This document shows, one piece after another, positions 26,928 to 36,296 of a stretch of 64,000 nucleotides of DNA. Numbering within the stretch: position 1 is the first letter of the stretch; each line of letters begins with the position of its first letter. Source of the DNA: an uncultured Bryobacterales bacterium (GTDB lineage Bacteria > Acidobacteriota > Terriglobia > Bryobacterales > UBA6623); the NCBI GenBank assembly GCA_951813605.1, contig OX638379.1, positions 6,121,588 to 6,185,587 of the forward strand. Direction: 5' to 3'. The notes under the pieces were generated by a model. That model was not told where the DNA came from. It made no database searches and saw only the letters and a list, made by a program, of their open reading frames with translations. The translations under genes were made by a program, and so were the position numbers.

Positions 26928-27948
26928 GCAGCCGAGGGGGTGCTGGGAGCGCGGCCCTCGCGCTCTGCAGCAGTTCGTCGATCTTGCACGGCGCCTTATC
27001 GATCAACTGCAGCGCCAGCTGCCGTGCAGCGTCTCGCACGGTTTCTGACCGGAGGTATTCCGCAGGCGACTTCCCGTCAATGCGCGCTAGAAGCAGAAAC
27101 GCCAGGTGCCGCGCCGTCGCAGCTTCGTACCAATCAAGTGCATCCGGCGGCAGCATGCCCAGAGTCCACGCGAAGGCGGTCCGCGCCAGCCGCAAGTAGC
27201 CGTCCGCCAGTTCAGGTCTGTGGAAGGACTTCAGAATCAGATGGTTGAGCATGAACGCGGCGTCGTAGCTCGGATCGCCGAAATGCGCGCATTCAAAGTC
27301 AATGCACACTAGCCCCCGAGACCCGACAAGCAGGTTCTTCGGGCTCCAGTCCCCATGCACAATGGCGACACGCCGCCTGGAAGACTCCCCGATCCAGTCC
27401 GCTAACTGGCCCGAGACGCTCGGGTGGCGCGTCGCCACCGTCCTATAGTAGGGGTCCGTCCGCAGCTGGTCGAACGCCGTCGCGTCGGCGAAGCGCTCGC
27501 GGAATTCGGGCCGGTGCCACGTGCCTCGCGTCATCAGGCCCAGCGTCGCGCCCGCCAGCCGGGCCGTCGCGGCGCTCAGCTCTCCTGCAAGCAGTCGCGA
27601 CTTCCAATCCGCACTCCCGGTGGGCGCGGCCTGCATCGCGTAGAGGAAACGGCCCTCGTCGAGGAAGAGCAGGTCGGGAATGCGCCCTGCGGGCAGGATC
27701 GATGCCACGGCCCGCATGACCTCCCACTCGCGCACGATGCGCGAACGGTCCGCAAGCCACTCGTCTCGCACCCGCAGCCGCGAGAGCGACTGCTTCAGCA
27801 CGATGCGTCGCTGGCCATCCTCCACCAGTACGACCGTGTTCGACACGCCGCCGGCAAGGACGCGCGCGACCGCTTCGCGCGAAAGCTCCTCTCGCCCTGA
27901 GAGCAGGCGCAGAGCTCCGCCGGCGCTCAGCTCGTTCCTGCGGCTCAT
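26911..27948 (-). CDS. Aminoglycoside/choline-kinase-like phosphotransferase
   Basis: 345 aa from ATG 27948, overlapping the MlaD stop by one base. Kinase landmarks are the N-lobe Lys in RRIVLKQSLSRLR, the catalytic loop VAIVHGDWSPKNLLVGS (HGDxxxxN) and metal Asp in LVCIDFECAHFGDPSYD. The HGDWSPKN motif is the APH/choline kinase form. Its place at the end of a lipid-transport operon suggests a small-molecule or lipid-head-group substrate rather than an antibiotic; this is inference. Confidence 0.85.
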   Translation of the reverse strand: MSRRNELSAGGALRLLSGREELSREAVARVLAGGVSNTVVLVEDGQRRIVLKQSLSRLRVRDEWLADRSRIVREWEVMRAVASILPAGRIPDLLFLDEGRFLYAMQAAPTGSADWKSRLLAGELSAATARLAGATLGLMTRGTWHRPEFRERFADATAFDQLRTDPYYRTVATRHPSVSGQLADWIGESSRRRVAIVHGDWSPKNLLVGSRGLVCIDFECAHFGDPSYDAAFMLNHLILKSFHRPELADGYLRLARTAFAWTLGMLPPDALDWYEAATARHLAFLLLARIDGKSPAEYLRSETVRDAARQLALQLIDKAPCKIDELLQSARAALPAPPRLPTRQP

Positions 27949-28940
27949 CACTGACGCGGCGCGCCCGCGGCAGCAGTCGCGGGCACTTGCCGGTCCGGCT
28001 TCGGTTTCGCTCGCAACAGCGTCCACGGACGCTGCCGCAATTCGGAGCTCAAGGCAGCGATATCCTCCGAGGCGCGCCGGAAATTGTCGACGATTTCCGC
28101 CACGTTGCCCTCGTTGACCAAGAGCAGTGCCCGGGCGTCCGCCAGCACCAGCCGTGCGTCCACGAGAGTGCCTTCGAGCTCGCCTAGCCTGTCGACGAGC
28201 GGCCCGCGCGTCTCGTCGACGACACGGTTGAGTCCCTCAAGCGTCGAATCCGCACCGCGCGCCACCTGCCGGAAGTCCTCCGCTAGTCGCTCTAGCTCTT
28301 CCAGCGTATCGACCAGCTGCGTCATAACCCGGTCGATCTTCGGCGCCTGCGTTTCGATCAGATTGTTGCTGTTTTCCAGCATCCGCGCAACGTTCCGCCG
28401 ATTCTCGTCGCCGCTCAATTCCTGGAGGTTGACCAGCACGGCATGCATGTCGTCACCCACGACCGTCATCTTGTCGTCGATTCGGGCCATCAGCGCCACC
28501 GCGCCGTCGGCCACCTCCGCGACTTTGCGGGTCAGGTCCGAAAAGGTCAGGGTCTCCGCGGAACGCACCGTGCCGCCGGGCTCGACCCGGGCTGCGGTGA
28601 TCGAACCGGGCGTCACTTCCAGGTAATTCTGCCCGAGGGCGTTCAGGCTCGCGATGGTCGCCAAGGACTCCTCGTTGACGGGGACCTCCGCGCGCATCTC
28701 GAACAGCACCTCGGTCTTGGTCATGTCCTCTTGCCACGGCCGCACCGCCCGCACGGTTCCGGCCTTGCGCCCGCCGTAGCGCACCACGCTTCCCGCGTCC
28801 AAGCCCCCGACATAGGCGAAATACGTCCTGTAGGCAGCCGCCGATCCCGTCAGCTGCACGTTCGCCACGTAAAGGAAGGTCGTCACGAACACCGCTAGTG
28901 CTATCAAGACCAGAAGGCCGACTTTCGCTTCGTCGCTCAT
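27948..28940 (-). CDS. mlaD: MCE-domain protein MlaD-like
   Basis: 330 aa with one N-terminal membrane helix (VGLLVLIALAVFVTTFLYV). The MCE domain follows, with YFAYVGGLDAGSVVRYGGRKAGTV and SLATIASLNALGQNYLEVTPGS. Residues 130-290 form a long alpha-helical region, longer than in E. coli MlaD. It should form the periplasmic ring that carries phospholipids with the MlaE-MlaF complex. ATGA overlap with the ATPase gene. Confidence 0.9.
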   Translation of the reverse strand: MSDEAKVGLLVLIALAVFVTTFLYVANVQLTGSAAAYRTYFAYVGGLDAGSVVRYGGRKAGTVRAVRPWQEDMTKTEVLFEMRAEVPVNEESLATIASLNALGQNYLEVTPGSITAARVEPGGTVRSAETLTFSDLTRKVAEVADGAVALMARIDDKMTVVGDDMHAVLVNLQELSGDENRRNVARMLENSNNLIETQAPKIDRVMTQLVDTLEELERLAEDFRQVARGADSTLEGLNRVVDETRGPLVDRLGELEGTLVDARLVLADARALLLVNEGNVAEIVDNFRRASEDIAALSSELRQRPWTLLRAKPKPDRQVPATAAAGAPRQ

Positions 28941-29773
28941 CCCTCGAACCCCGTGATATATCCCGTGGACCCTTCGTCAAATCCGTCAGGGATACGCCGC
29001 ACGAATTGCCGGACGCGCGGGTGCGGGTGAGCGCGGATCTCCGCGACGCTCCCTACCGCCAGAATGCTCCCTTGGTCGAGCATGCACATCCGATCCGCGA
29101 TCAGGAAGGCGCTCTGCATCTCGTGCGTGACGACGATCATTGTCATGCGAAATGCCTCCTTGAGGCGCAGGATGAGCTGGTCGATGCCAGCCGCGATGAT
29201 CGGGTCCAAGCCTGCCGACGGCTCGTCAAACAACAGGATTTCCGGGTCCAGTGCCAAAGCGCGGGCTAGCGAGGCGCGCTTGCGCATGCCGCCCGACAGC
29301 TGAGCCGGGTACAGGTCCTCGACACCGCTGAGACCGACTTGCTGCAACTTCATGCGCGTCATCAGGCGAATCGTGCTGTCCGCTAAGTCAGTATGCTCCC
29401 GTAGCGGCAGCGCCACGTTCTCGCCCACGGTCATCGAATTGAACATCGCCGCGCTCTGAAACGAAACGCCCATCAGTCGCCTCACGCGCGCCAGCTCTCG
29501 CCGCGATGCTTTGGCGATTTCCACCCCGGCGATCGTGATCGACCCGGCGACCGGCCACGCCAATCCCTCCAGATGCCTTAGCAGGGTGCTCTTGCCGCAG
29601 CCCGACGGCCCTAGGATGACCATCGTCTCGCCGCGATAAACGTCCAGGTCGATACCGCCGAGAACTTCGTGATCCCCGTAGCAAACTCGCAGTCCCCGCA
29701 CTCGCACCAGCGGGCTTGCTGCCGCCACGTGCGGGCGAAAACTTTCCGCCGTCGTTCGGGGCATCTCGCTCAT
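28937..29773 (-). CDS. mlaF: Mla-type ABC transporter ATPase
   Basis: 278 aa from ATG 29773 (ATGA overlap with mlaE). Walker A GPSGCGKSTL, Q-loop SFQSAAMF, signature LSGGMRKRASLARAL, Walker B ILLFDEPSAGLDP and H-loop VVTHEM are all intact. FNSMTVGENVALPLREH and the GLDPI sequence are typical of MlaF/Ttg2A ATPases of phospholipid transport. Confidence 0.93.
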   Translation of the reverse strand: MSEMPRTTAESFRPHVAAASPLVRVRGLRVCYGDHEVLGGIDLDVYRGETMVILGPSGCGKSTLLRHLEGLAWPVAGSITIAGVEIAKASRRELARVRRLMGVSFQSAAMFNSMTVGENVALPLREHTDLADSTIRLMTRMKLQQVGLSGVEDLYPAQLSGGMRKRASLARALALDPEILLFDEPSAGLDPIIAAGIDQLILRLKEAFRMTMIVVTHEMQSAFLIADRMCMLDQGSILAVGSVAEIRAHPHPRVRQFVRRIPDGFDEGSTGYITGFEG

Positions 29774-30567
29774 CGCCAGAAGAAATAAAAGAAGGCCGTG
29801 CAGACAAGATCGGCACCGATCACCAAGAAGATGGATTTCACAACGGCCCCCGTGGTCGACCGCCCGACACCTTCCGGGCCGCCGGTCACGCGAAAGCCCT
29901 CCAAGCAGCCAACATGCACGATGATCGAGCCGAACACGAGCGCCTTGACAAGTCCGCTGACAATGTCGCGCAGCAGCAGGATCTCCGCCGTGCGACGGAG
30001 GTACATCAGCAGGGTCAGATCGAGCGCGAAGTAGGTGAACACGCCTCCGGCCAAGATTCCAGAGAACACACCTGCCACTGTAAGGCATGGCAGCATCGCC
30101 AGCATCGCGAGGTACTTGGGCGCTAGCACAAAGTCAATCGGGTCGACCGCCATCGCGCGTAGCGCGTCGACCTCCTCGGTGACCACCATAGTGGCCACCT
30201 CGGCAGAAATGGCCGAGCCGGACCGGCCGATCACGACTATCGCCGCGATGAGCGGTCCGAGCTCTCGGGTCATGCTGGTACCGACCAAATTGACGACGGC
30301 CTCCATGGCCCCGAACTTGCGCAGTTCCGCACCCGACTGCAGCGCCATGATCATGCCTGTCGCGCCGGAAACCAAGCACACGACCGGCAACGACCGGACC
30401 CCGATCTCAGCCATCTGCAGCGTCATTCGCTTCCAACGCAGGCGTCGCGCGCCAAACGGGTTGACGCGGATCGCAAATTTTAGGCCGCGCCAGAACTGTA
30501 CTGCCAAGGCACCGACGTACTCGACCTGATGAATTGCGGAACGACCGACGGATTCAAAGAAGCTCAT
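29770..30567 (-). CDS. mlaE: Mla-type ABC transporter permease
   Basis: 265 aa. MlaE family marks include SLPVVCLVSGATGMIMALQSG, ELGPLIAAIVVIGRSGSAISAEVATM, TEEVDALRAMAVDPIDFVLAPKYLA, and SGLVKALVFGSIIVHVGCLEGFRVTGG. It has about five membrane helices. It starts 23 bp after the STAS gene. Forms the inner-membrane channel for phospholipid movement between membranes. Confidence 0.93.
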   Translation of the reverse strand: MSFFESVGRSAIHQVEYVGALAVQFWRGLKFAIRVNPFGARRLRWKRMTLQMAEIGVRSLPVVCLVSGATGMIMALQSGAELRKFGAMEAVVNLVGTSMTRELGPLIAAIVVIGRSGSAISAEVATMVVTEEVDALRAMAVDPIDFVLAPKYLAMLAMLPCLTVAGVFSGILAGGVFTYFALDLTLLMYLRRTAEILLLRDIVSGLVKALVFGSIIVHVGCLEGFRVTGGPEGVGRSTTGAVVKSIFLVIGADLVCTAFFYFFWR

Positions 30568-30590
30568 GGACTGCTCGCGGCGTAACTGCC

Positions 30591-30947
30591 CTAGGACTCC
30601 AGAGCTCCCGCCTCCGTGGCATGCACCTCGAATAAGTCGAGCAGGCGAGTCAACTCCAGAACGTCCCGTGGCCCATCGTTAAGGCACGCAAGCCTCAGCT
30701 TCCCTCGGGACCGGCGGGCCTGCTGCAAGCCCTCGACCAAGCTGGCTACCCCTGAGCTATCGATGTACTCTACGCCACCCATGTTGACTACAATCGTGGT
30801 TCCCGACCGGTCGCGCAGCAAGTCGAGGATGGCCTGCCGCAACACGGGGGAGCTGGCCATGTCCACGTCGCCAGCCAGGCGAATCACCGTGCCGCCGGCC
30901 GCTTGCCAGATTTCAATCTCCACTGCCTTCGCTACGCCTCCGGTCAC
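30591..30947 (-). CDS. STAS-domain protein (MlaB / anti-anti-sigma-like)
   Basis: 118 aa from GTG 30947. The STAS fold is seen in GTVIRLAGDVDMASSPVLRQAILDLL and the phospho-site loop VEYIDSSGVASLVEGLQQAR, where DSSG carries the serine phosphorylated in SpoIIAA/RsbV-type proteins. In the usual Mla complex a STAS protein (MlaB) binds the MlaF ATPase, and position before mlaE supports that role. The overlapping gene upstream is an RsbW-like kinase, which points to phospho-control. Both roles may apply. Confidence 0.85.
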   Translation of the reverse strand: MTGGVAKAVEIEIWQAAGGTVIRLAGDVDMASSPVLRQAILDLLRDRSGTTIVVNMGGVEYIDSSGVASLVEGLQQARRSRGKLRLACLNDGPRDVLELTRLLDLFEVHATEAGALES

Positions 30948-31366
30948 CGCTTAGCCGCATGCCGTGGCAAGCGCTTTCTCAATCGCAGGCGGTTCCATTC
31001 GCCATCACGTGCGTAGTCGCACTCGTCCACTGACGAACGGATAAGGAAAATGCCGCGGCCACCGCTGCGAAGCTCGTCAGGAGGTTGTAGCGGATGAGCA
31101 ACCGGATCGAATTCGTGCCCTTGGTCGCTGACCTCGACTTCGAAGACGTCCCCGTCGAGCCGACAGGCGATGCGAATCGGCCTCGTCGTGTCGCCTCGAT
31201 AGGCGTGCCGTATTACATTGCTTAGTGCTTCGTCCAAGGCCGAGACCATTGCGCGCGACTCGGTATCCCCGAACTCAAACTCGCGACAGCAACCCTCCAC
31301 CACGATCCTCGCCAGCCGCAACCAACGCGGATCGCTGGCTATTCTGACGTCGACCTCCGCGGCCAT
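30944..31366 (-). CDS. RsbW-like ATP-binding serine kinase
   Basis: 140 aa from ATG 31366; a longer open frame to 31762 has no family similarity. GHKL ATPase boxes: N-box ALDEALSNVIRHAYRG, G1 EVSDQGHEFDP and G2 LRSGGRGIFLIRSSVDE. This is the anti-sigma/serine-kinase (RsbW/SpoIIAB) class that phosphorylates STAS partners. The stop overlaps the STAS gene start by 4 bp. No sigma factor is adjacent, so the STAS protein is the obvious substrate. Confidence 0.88.
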   Translation of the reverse strand: MAAEVDVRIASDPRWLRLARIVVEGCCREFEFGDTESRAMVSALDEALSNVIRHAYRGDTTRPIRIACRLDGDVFEVEVSDQGHEFDPVAHPLQPPDELRSGGRGIFLIRSSVDECDYARDGEWNRLRLRKRLPRHAAKR

Positions 31367-32100
31367 GACCGTTCCGGGACCGGAGCCAAGCGCACCAGGC
31401 GGCCGCCCGCAGGGATTGTAGCATGCGCACCGGTCGCGCAGGGAGCTAGGGCGCCCGCCGTTCCACGCAGTCGATCCCGAACTTGCGCAGCTCTCGTGCC
31501 TACTCTGCCCCGTGCATCCAAGTCTGATTCCCGGAACAACTCTCGGCCAGCATTGATTCCATGTTTCGTGGCCCCTGCCACCGCTCCGGGAAGACCCTAG
31601 ACTGCCGATAACTTGCAAGCCTCCGCGAAGAGTCCCAAACAGGGAGCCGGCCCTGAAACATGTGCCCGATAGCGCAAGAGACACTGGATACGCCGGCGCC
31701 GACGGCATGGCAAATGCCATTTGGGCGAACGCCGAGGGAATCGGACGCCCACCCTGCAACAACCATCGCGAGCTAGTGCCGGCTCACAAGAAGCGAGGGC
31801 CCGTGGATGTCGCGAGCGGCGTTCTAGAAGCCAACGATCGGCCCGCACATTCAGATGGCGTAAAGGCAACCCATTCGCTAGCAACGAAGTCGAATTATCC
31901 GCTTCCCGCCGGGATCGGCGAGGACTCGGCCCTTAGGACGAACAGGCGTCGACCAGGGCGCGGGCTCAGTTCCGATCGACCCCGGCATTCTCGGACGTTG
32001 TCGGAGCGTCGCCCCGTCAGCCGCGGCAACATACCCGCCACCTGCGAGGCGTCACAAATTCGTTGGTGCTAGTCTAGTCGTCTAAGCAGAGAGCAAGCCC
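31367..32100. other. Gene-poor stretch of about 0.7 kb
   Basis: Lies between the divergent RsbW-STAS-Mla operon and the VOC gene, so it must hold both promoters. None could be placed with confidence, and no coding frame with family features was found. Confidence 0.45.
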
Positions 32101-32580
32101 GTGGCAGTCAATCCCGTTCCTGATGGATACCATTCAGTCACCCCTTACCTTTTCGTCGACGACGCTCCGGCGGCCTTGGAGTTCTACAAGAAAGTCTTCG
32201 GGGCGGACGAACTAATGAGAATGGACATGGGCGGCGGCAGGGTCGGCCATGCGGAGTTCAAGATTGGCGACTCGCGGATCATGCTGGCGAGCGAGTTCCC
32301 GGAAATGATGGCGCTGTCGCCCAAGACCGTGGGCGGCTGCCCAGTTTCGCTGTTGGTATATGTCGCGAATGTCGACCAGGTGTTCGCCAAGGCCATCGCG
32401 GAAGGGGCCGAGGCGATCCGGCCGGTCGAGAACCAATTCTACGGGGACCGCTCCGGAACCCTTCGCGACCCGTCAGGCCACCTCTGGTCAGTGTCGACAC
32501 ACATTGAGGATGTCGAGCCGGAGGAGCTGGAGAGGCGGGCCCAAGAGATGTTAGCGAAATCCGTTAGCCGCGAAGAGTGA
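32101..32580 (+). CDS. VOC family (PhnB/glyoxalase-like) protein
   Basis: 159 aa from GTG 32101. The opening DGYHSVTPYLFVDDAPAALEFYKKVFGA is the classic VOC N-terminal module. GHAEFKIGDSRIMLASEF and the second module ending RSGTLRDPSGHLWSVSTHIEDV follow. This PhnB-like subgroup lacks an assigned reaction; it may bind or isomerise a small molecule with a divalent metal. Confidence 0.88.
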   Translation: MAVNPVPDGYHSVTPYLFVDDAPAALEFYKKVFGADELMRMDMGGGRVGHAEFKIGDSRIMLASEFPEMMALSPKTVGGCPVSLLVYVANVDQVFAKAIAEGAEAIRPVENQFYGDRSGTLRDPSGHLWSVSTHIEDVEPEELERRAQEMLAKSVSREE

Positions 32581-32736
32581 CAGGCGGGTTGCGCCGCCGG
32601 GGCTAGCGTCCGCGCGAAGCCGTAACCAGCGCTCGCCACCCCGCGATCCAGCCATCGGCCGCTCGGTGTCCGGGCCGGACGTCGTGCGAATGGGCTTCGG
32701 CCCGGCCGCCGGGACCCTCTGCTACTGTGGCAGTTC

Positions 32737-33969
32737 GTGGCTGCCACAGCGGCAAGGCGGGCGGCGTTCGACTTGGCGCTGCGAATCGAACGGGACTCGG
32801 CGTACGCCGACGAAATGCTGCATTCGGCTCGCGTGGGCCGTCTCGAGGAACGAGAACGTGCATTTGTCACCGAGCTCCTGAAAGGATCCCTTCGGCGCCG
32901 TGGCGAGCTGGATCACTTGATCTCCCGCAGGCTCCGGAAGGCGCTTTCCTCGCTCGACATAGAGGTACTGACCTGCCTTCGCCTAGGAGCGTACCAATTG
33001 CGATTCATGGGCGGCGTCGCCCCTCATGCCGCCGTGTCGGAATCGGTGGAACTTGCTAAATGGGCACGCAAACGTTCCGCGGCGCCCTTGGTCAACGCAA
33101 TCTTGCGCAGGCTCCCTCCCTCGCCACCGCCGGTCGAAGGCGCCCGTCTCAGCCATCCCGCCTGGCTCATGAACCGATGGCAGGCGTTGTTCGGCCGAGA
33201 AAGTTGCAACGCGTTCCTGATGGCGAATTTGCGCCGTCCGGCAACTTACTTTCGGATTCCGCCTCCGACGGTCAGAAGAAAAGCTTTGGAGCGCTTGCGC
33301 CGAGCCGGTGTCGAGGCCGAGCCCACGGATGTGCCCCGTGCCTATCGACTGACGTCGGGTGACGTGCGTGCCGCTCGAGCGACGCTGGGAGACCGGTTCG
33401 TGCGCTTCCAAGACATCAATTCGCAACGCGTCGGCGGGCTGCTCGATCCGGAGCCCGCCGGCCTCGTGCTGGACCTTTGCGCAGCCCCGGGCGGCAAGGC
33501 AAGATTGCTCGCGGAATCCTCGCATGTAGTGGCGGCGGACCGGTACCGGCACCGGCTGCGCGTCATGCGCCGACTAGGCATCAGCGGCATCCAGCTGCTC
33601 GCCCTCGACGCCGAGCGGAAATTGCCGTTTTCCTGCCAGTTCGGCAGAGTTCTGGTGGATGCGCCTTGCTCGGGAACAGGGACTCTCGCCCGCAATCCCG
33701 AGATCAAGTGGCGTCTAAGGCCGACAGACCTTCGGATCCTCAGCCGCCGCCAAGAGAGAATACTGGGCAACGCCTTGGACGTATTGGCTCCGGGCGGCTC
33801 CCTGGTCTATGCAACCTGCTCGCTGGAGCCGGAGGAGAACGAAGATGTCGTCGAAGCCGCCATGCGCGCCAGACCGGGCTGGCAATCCAGAAAGGTCCTG
33901 TCCACCCTCCCGGGCAGGGATCCCGGGGACGGATTCCAAGCGTGGCGTATCCGGAGGCCGGTTGCATGA
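32737..33969 (+). CDS. rsmB: 16S rRNA (cytosine-C5) methyltransferase, RsmB-like
   Basis: 410 aa from GTG 32737. The N-terminal NusB-like RNA-binding domain (residues 1-140, with LLKGSLRRRGELDHLISRRL) is followed by a SAM-dependent domain: LVLDLCAAPGGKARLLAE (motif I), VLVDAPCSGTGTLARNPEIKW (Cys of motif IV) and LVYATCSLEPEENEDVV (catalytic Cys of motif VI). Both cysteines of the m5C family are present. The usual fmt or def neighbours are absent. Confidence 0.92.
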   Translation: MAATAARRAAFDLALRIERDSAYADEMLHSARVGRLEERERAFVTELLKGSLRRRGELDHLISRRLRKALSSLDIEVLTCLRLGAYQLRFMGGVAPHAAVSESVELAKWARKRSAAPLVNAILRRLPPSPPPVEGARLSHPAWLMNRWQALFGRESCNAFLMANLRRPATYFRIPPPTVRRKALERLRRAGVEAEPTDVPRAYRLTSGDVRAARATLGDRFVRFQDINSQRVGGLLDPEPAGLVLDLCAAPGGKARLLAESSHVVAADRYRHRLRVMRRLGISGIQLLALDAERKLPFSCQFGRVLVDAPCSGTGTLARNPEIKWRLRPTDLRILSRRQERILGNALDVLAPGGSLVYATCSLEPEENEDVVEAAMRARPGWQSRKVLSTLPGRDPGDGFQAWRIRRPVA

Positions 33970-35767
33970 TCCGCGCTTGCACGGCTGGACCGTTCTAGCG
34001 GTATCGGCGATCGTATTCCTAGGCGCTGTAACCAGCCCCCCGTCTCTATTGGACGATGTCGACGCTGCCTACGCCCAGGTAGCGCGCACGATGCTGGAAT
34101 CCGGCGATTGGGTGACGGCTCGGCTTAACGGCGTGCCGTACTTCGACAAGCCTCCCGGGCAGGTCTGGCTGATCGCGCTTTCGTACGCGGTGTTCGGTGT
34201 CCACGACTGGTCGACGCGGCTTCCAATGGCCCTAGCGTCAATAGCCTTCTGTTGGCTGGCCTGGCGGACTGCGCGCTGGGCCTTCGGCGATTTGGCGGGT
34301 CTGTATGCAGGCTTGGGCCTAGCCAGTTGCTGCGGGCTGTTTCTGTTCACGCGCGCTCGAATCCCCGACGTGTACGTGGGCTGCGCCTCTCTGCTGATCC
34401 TAGACTGCTTCCTGCGGGCTCAAGAGAAATCCGACCGCCGCGCACGAAGCCTCATGCGCATGGCGGGTGCGGCCTTGGGAGCTGGCCTATTGTGCAAGGG
34501 GCTGGTGGCCGCGGTCCTTCCGCTGGGCGCGATCGCGGCCTACTGCGCGCTCGGCGGAGTTAGAAACTGCAGGATGGACTGGCGAGGCCTCGGTCTGCCG
34601 GGGGCGATCGCGGTTGCAGCGATCGTGGCCGCACCGTGGCACGTTCTCGCCGCACTGCGCCATCCCCCGCTGATCGAACTAGGGCTGGACAGCGGCCCGG
34701 GGATGTATCGCGGATTCTTTTGGAGGTATTTCATCAATGAACATCTCCTGCGCTACTTGGGATTGCGTTACCCGCAGGACTACGATCGGGTGCCGCTGAT
34801 CTGGTTCTGGGCCGGCCACCTCGCCTGGCTCTTCCCTTGGAGCGGCCTCCTCGCAGGACTGCGCGAACTGCGGTTGCGCCCCAGTAGCCGGACCGGACGG
34901 ACGCGCTTGCTAATGCTTTGCTTCTGCGCGTTCACCCTGCTTTTCTTCTCGGCATCGACCAGCCAGGAGTACTACACGCTCCCGATCTACGGACCCGCTA
35001 TGGTGCTGCTGGCAAGCGTCGCCGTCTCTGCACCGAAGCGACTCCAGTTCGCGGTGCGGGCCGCAGCGGCCGTGTACTCGGTCGCGCTCGTCGCCGGTGC
35101 CAGCATCCTGTTCTCTGTGAGAAAGGTGGAGACGGAAGGGGATATTTCTCTGGCCCTGACAAGCAATCCGGACGCTTACACGCTGTCGCTCGGCCACTTC
35201 AGCGACCTGACTCTCGACGCATTTGCCTACTTGCGCGGCCCGCTGGCCCTGGCTCTGGCCGCTTTCGCGATCGGAGCGATCGGCGGCTGGCTGCTTTCTC
35301 GGCGGAGGGCGGCCGCCGCCGTCGCTTGCGCCGGCGTCCTCCTCATCCACGCGGCCCACTGGGCGATGGGGGCTTTCGACCCCTTCCTGTCGTCCCGAGC
35401 GCTGGCGGACGCGTATCTGAGATCCCCTCGCGGCATGCTGGTCTTGGACCACGAATACTACGCGTTCTCCTCGGTCGCGCACTACGCGAATCGCCAGGTG
35501 CTGCTGCTCAACGGACGGAAGAACAATATCGAGTATGGGTCGCATGCCCCCGGGGCTCCGGACGTTTTTGTCGATGACGCAGGCTTGGTCGCCCTCTGGA
35601 GGCGGGACGAGCCCGTTTACGTGGCGACCTACAGGCCGGACCGGCCGCGGCTCGACGCCCTGCTGGGCCCTTCGCGCGTGCATGAAGTCGTGACAAGCGG
35701 AGGCAAGGTCCTCCTCGCGAGCAGGCGCCCCGATTCCGTCGGTGGGAGCGGCGCGGACCCGCCGTGA
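33962..35767 (+). CDS. ArnT/PMT-like membrane glycosyltransferase
   Basis: About 600 aa. The frame has no ATG in the right place; TTG 33962 (GGAGG at 33953-33957) or TTG 33977 are likely starts, overlapping or just following rsmB. The N-terminal loop SLLDDVDAAYAQVARTMLESGDWVTARLNGVPYFDKPP is the diagnostic DD-plus-substrate region of GT83 (ArnT-type) lipid-linked sugar transferases. A dozen hydrophobic helices and a C-terminal soluble domain of about 130 residues follow. It likely moves a sugar from a polyprenyl carrier to lipid A or another envelope acceptor; no other arn genes are here. Confidence 0.82.
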   Translation: MHDPRLHGWTVLAVSAIVFLGAVTSPPSLLDDVDAAYAQVARTMLESGDWVTARLNGVPYFDKPPGQVWLIALSYAVFGVHDWSTRLPMALASIAFCWLAWRTARWAFGDLAGLYAGLGLASCCGLFLFTRARIPDVYVGCASLLILDCFLRAQEKSDRRARSLMRMAGAALGAGLLCKGLVAAVLPLGAIAAYCALGGVRNCRMDWRGLGLPGAIAVAAIVAAPWHVLAALRHPPLIELGLDSGPGMYRGFFWRYFINEHLLRYLGLRYPQDYDRVPLIWFWAGHLAWLFPWSGLLAGLRELRLRPSSRTGRTRLLMLCFCAFTLLFFSASTSQEYYTLPIYGPAMVLLASVAVSAPKRLQFAVRAAAAVYSVALVAGASILFSVRKVETEGDISLALTSNPDAYTLSLGHFSDLTLDAFAYLRGPLALALAAFAIGAIGGWLLSRRRAAAAVACAGVLLIHAAHWAMGAFDPFLSSRALADAYLRSPRGMLVLDHEYYAFSSVAHYANRQVLLLNGRKNNIEYGSHAPGAPDVFVDDAGLVALWRRDEPVYVATYRPDRPRLDALLGPSRVHEVVTSGGKVLLASRRPDSVGGSGADPP

Positions 35768-35886
35768 TGGCCGACGAAGCGCCGAAGCGGGAACTCCCTG
35801 AAGGCACCTTGGAGCTGGCCCGTCCGCGGGAGCGGACGCCACTCGTTCAACACGCGGTGCGGTGTCCAGTCTGCGTCTCGTTGGGC

Positions 35887-35892
35887 TATAGT
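35887..35892 (+). promoter_or_regulatory. Possible -10 box of rpmE2
   Basis: TATAGT in the context TTGGGCTATAGTG, about 85 bp before the rpmE2 ATG. No convincing -35 is visible, so this is tentative. Confidence 0.25.
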
Positions 35893-35975
35893 GAAAGCAT
35901 AGGCGGCGGGCTTGGCTGCAGGTCTGCGGCCCCTGGGCCGGCTTATTCCAGCTAGCGGCCCGTAGGTATCCAGCG

Positions 35976-36230
35976 ATGAAAAAAGGTATCCATCCCGCGA
36001 ACTACCGCGACGTTGTTTTCCGCGACGTCACCACGAACAACGAATGGATCACGCGATCCACGGCGAAGACCGACAAGACCACCGAGATCAACGGCAAGAA
36101 GTACCCGTTGTACGATCTCGCGATTTCGTCGCATTCCCACCCGTTCTACACGGGCAAGCGGAAGCTGGTTGACTCCGAAGGCCGCATAGAGCGCTTCAAC
36201 AAGAAGTACGGGCGCAAGAGCACCGAGTAG
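35976..36230 (+). CDS. rpmE2: 50S ribosomal protein L31, type B
   Basis: 84 aa: MKKGIHPANYRDVVFRD, then SHSHPFYTGKRKLVDSEGRIERFNKKYG. The zinc-binding Cys residues of the type A protein are absent, which defines the zinc-independent paralogue. In many bacteria this form is induced by zinc shortage; whether a type A copy also exists cannot be told from this window. Confidence 0.95.
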   Translation: MKKGIHPANYRDVVFRDVTTNNEWITRSTAKTDKTTEINGKKYPLYDLAISSHSHPFYTGKRKLVDSEGRIERFNKKYGRKSTE

Positions 36231-36296
36231 GCTCCGCGCCGTTCCGTCACGGCGATCGGGCGCGGAGCTGGGTTGCGGGTGCGACATCCGCCCGGC

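Noticed and set aside
31367..31762. 132-residue extension of the RsbW-like kinase
   Set aside because: Lacks similarity to the family and holds low-complexity Gly/Ser/Arg sequence; ATG 31366 gives the standard size.
35764..35955. 63-aa frame overlapping the end of the ArnT-like gene
   Set aside because: The ATGA overlap is tempting, but there is no ribosome binding site, the sequence is not protein-like past residue 30, and a CPVC pair alone is not enough.
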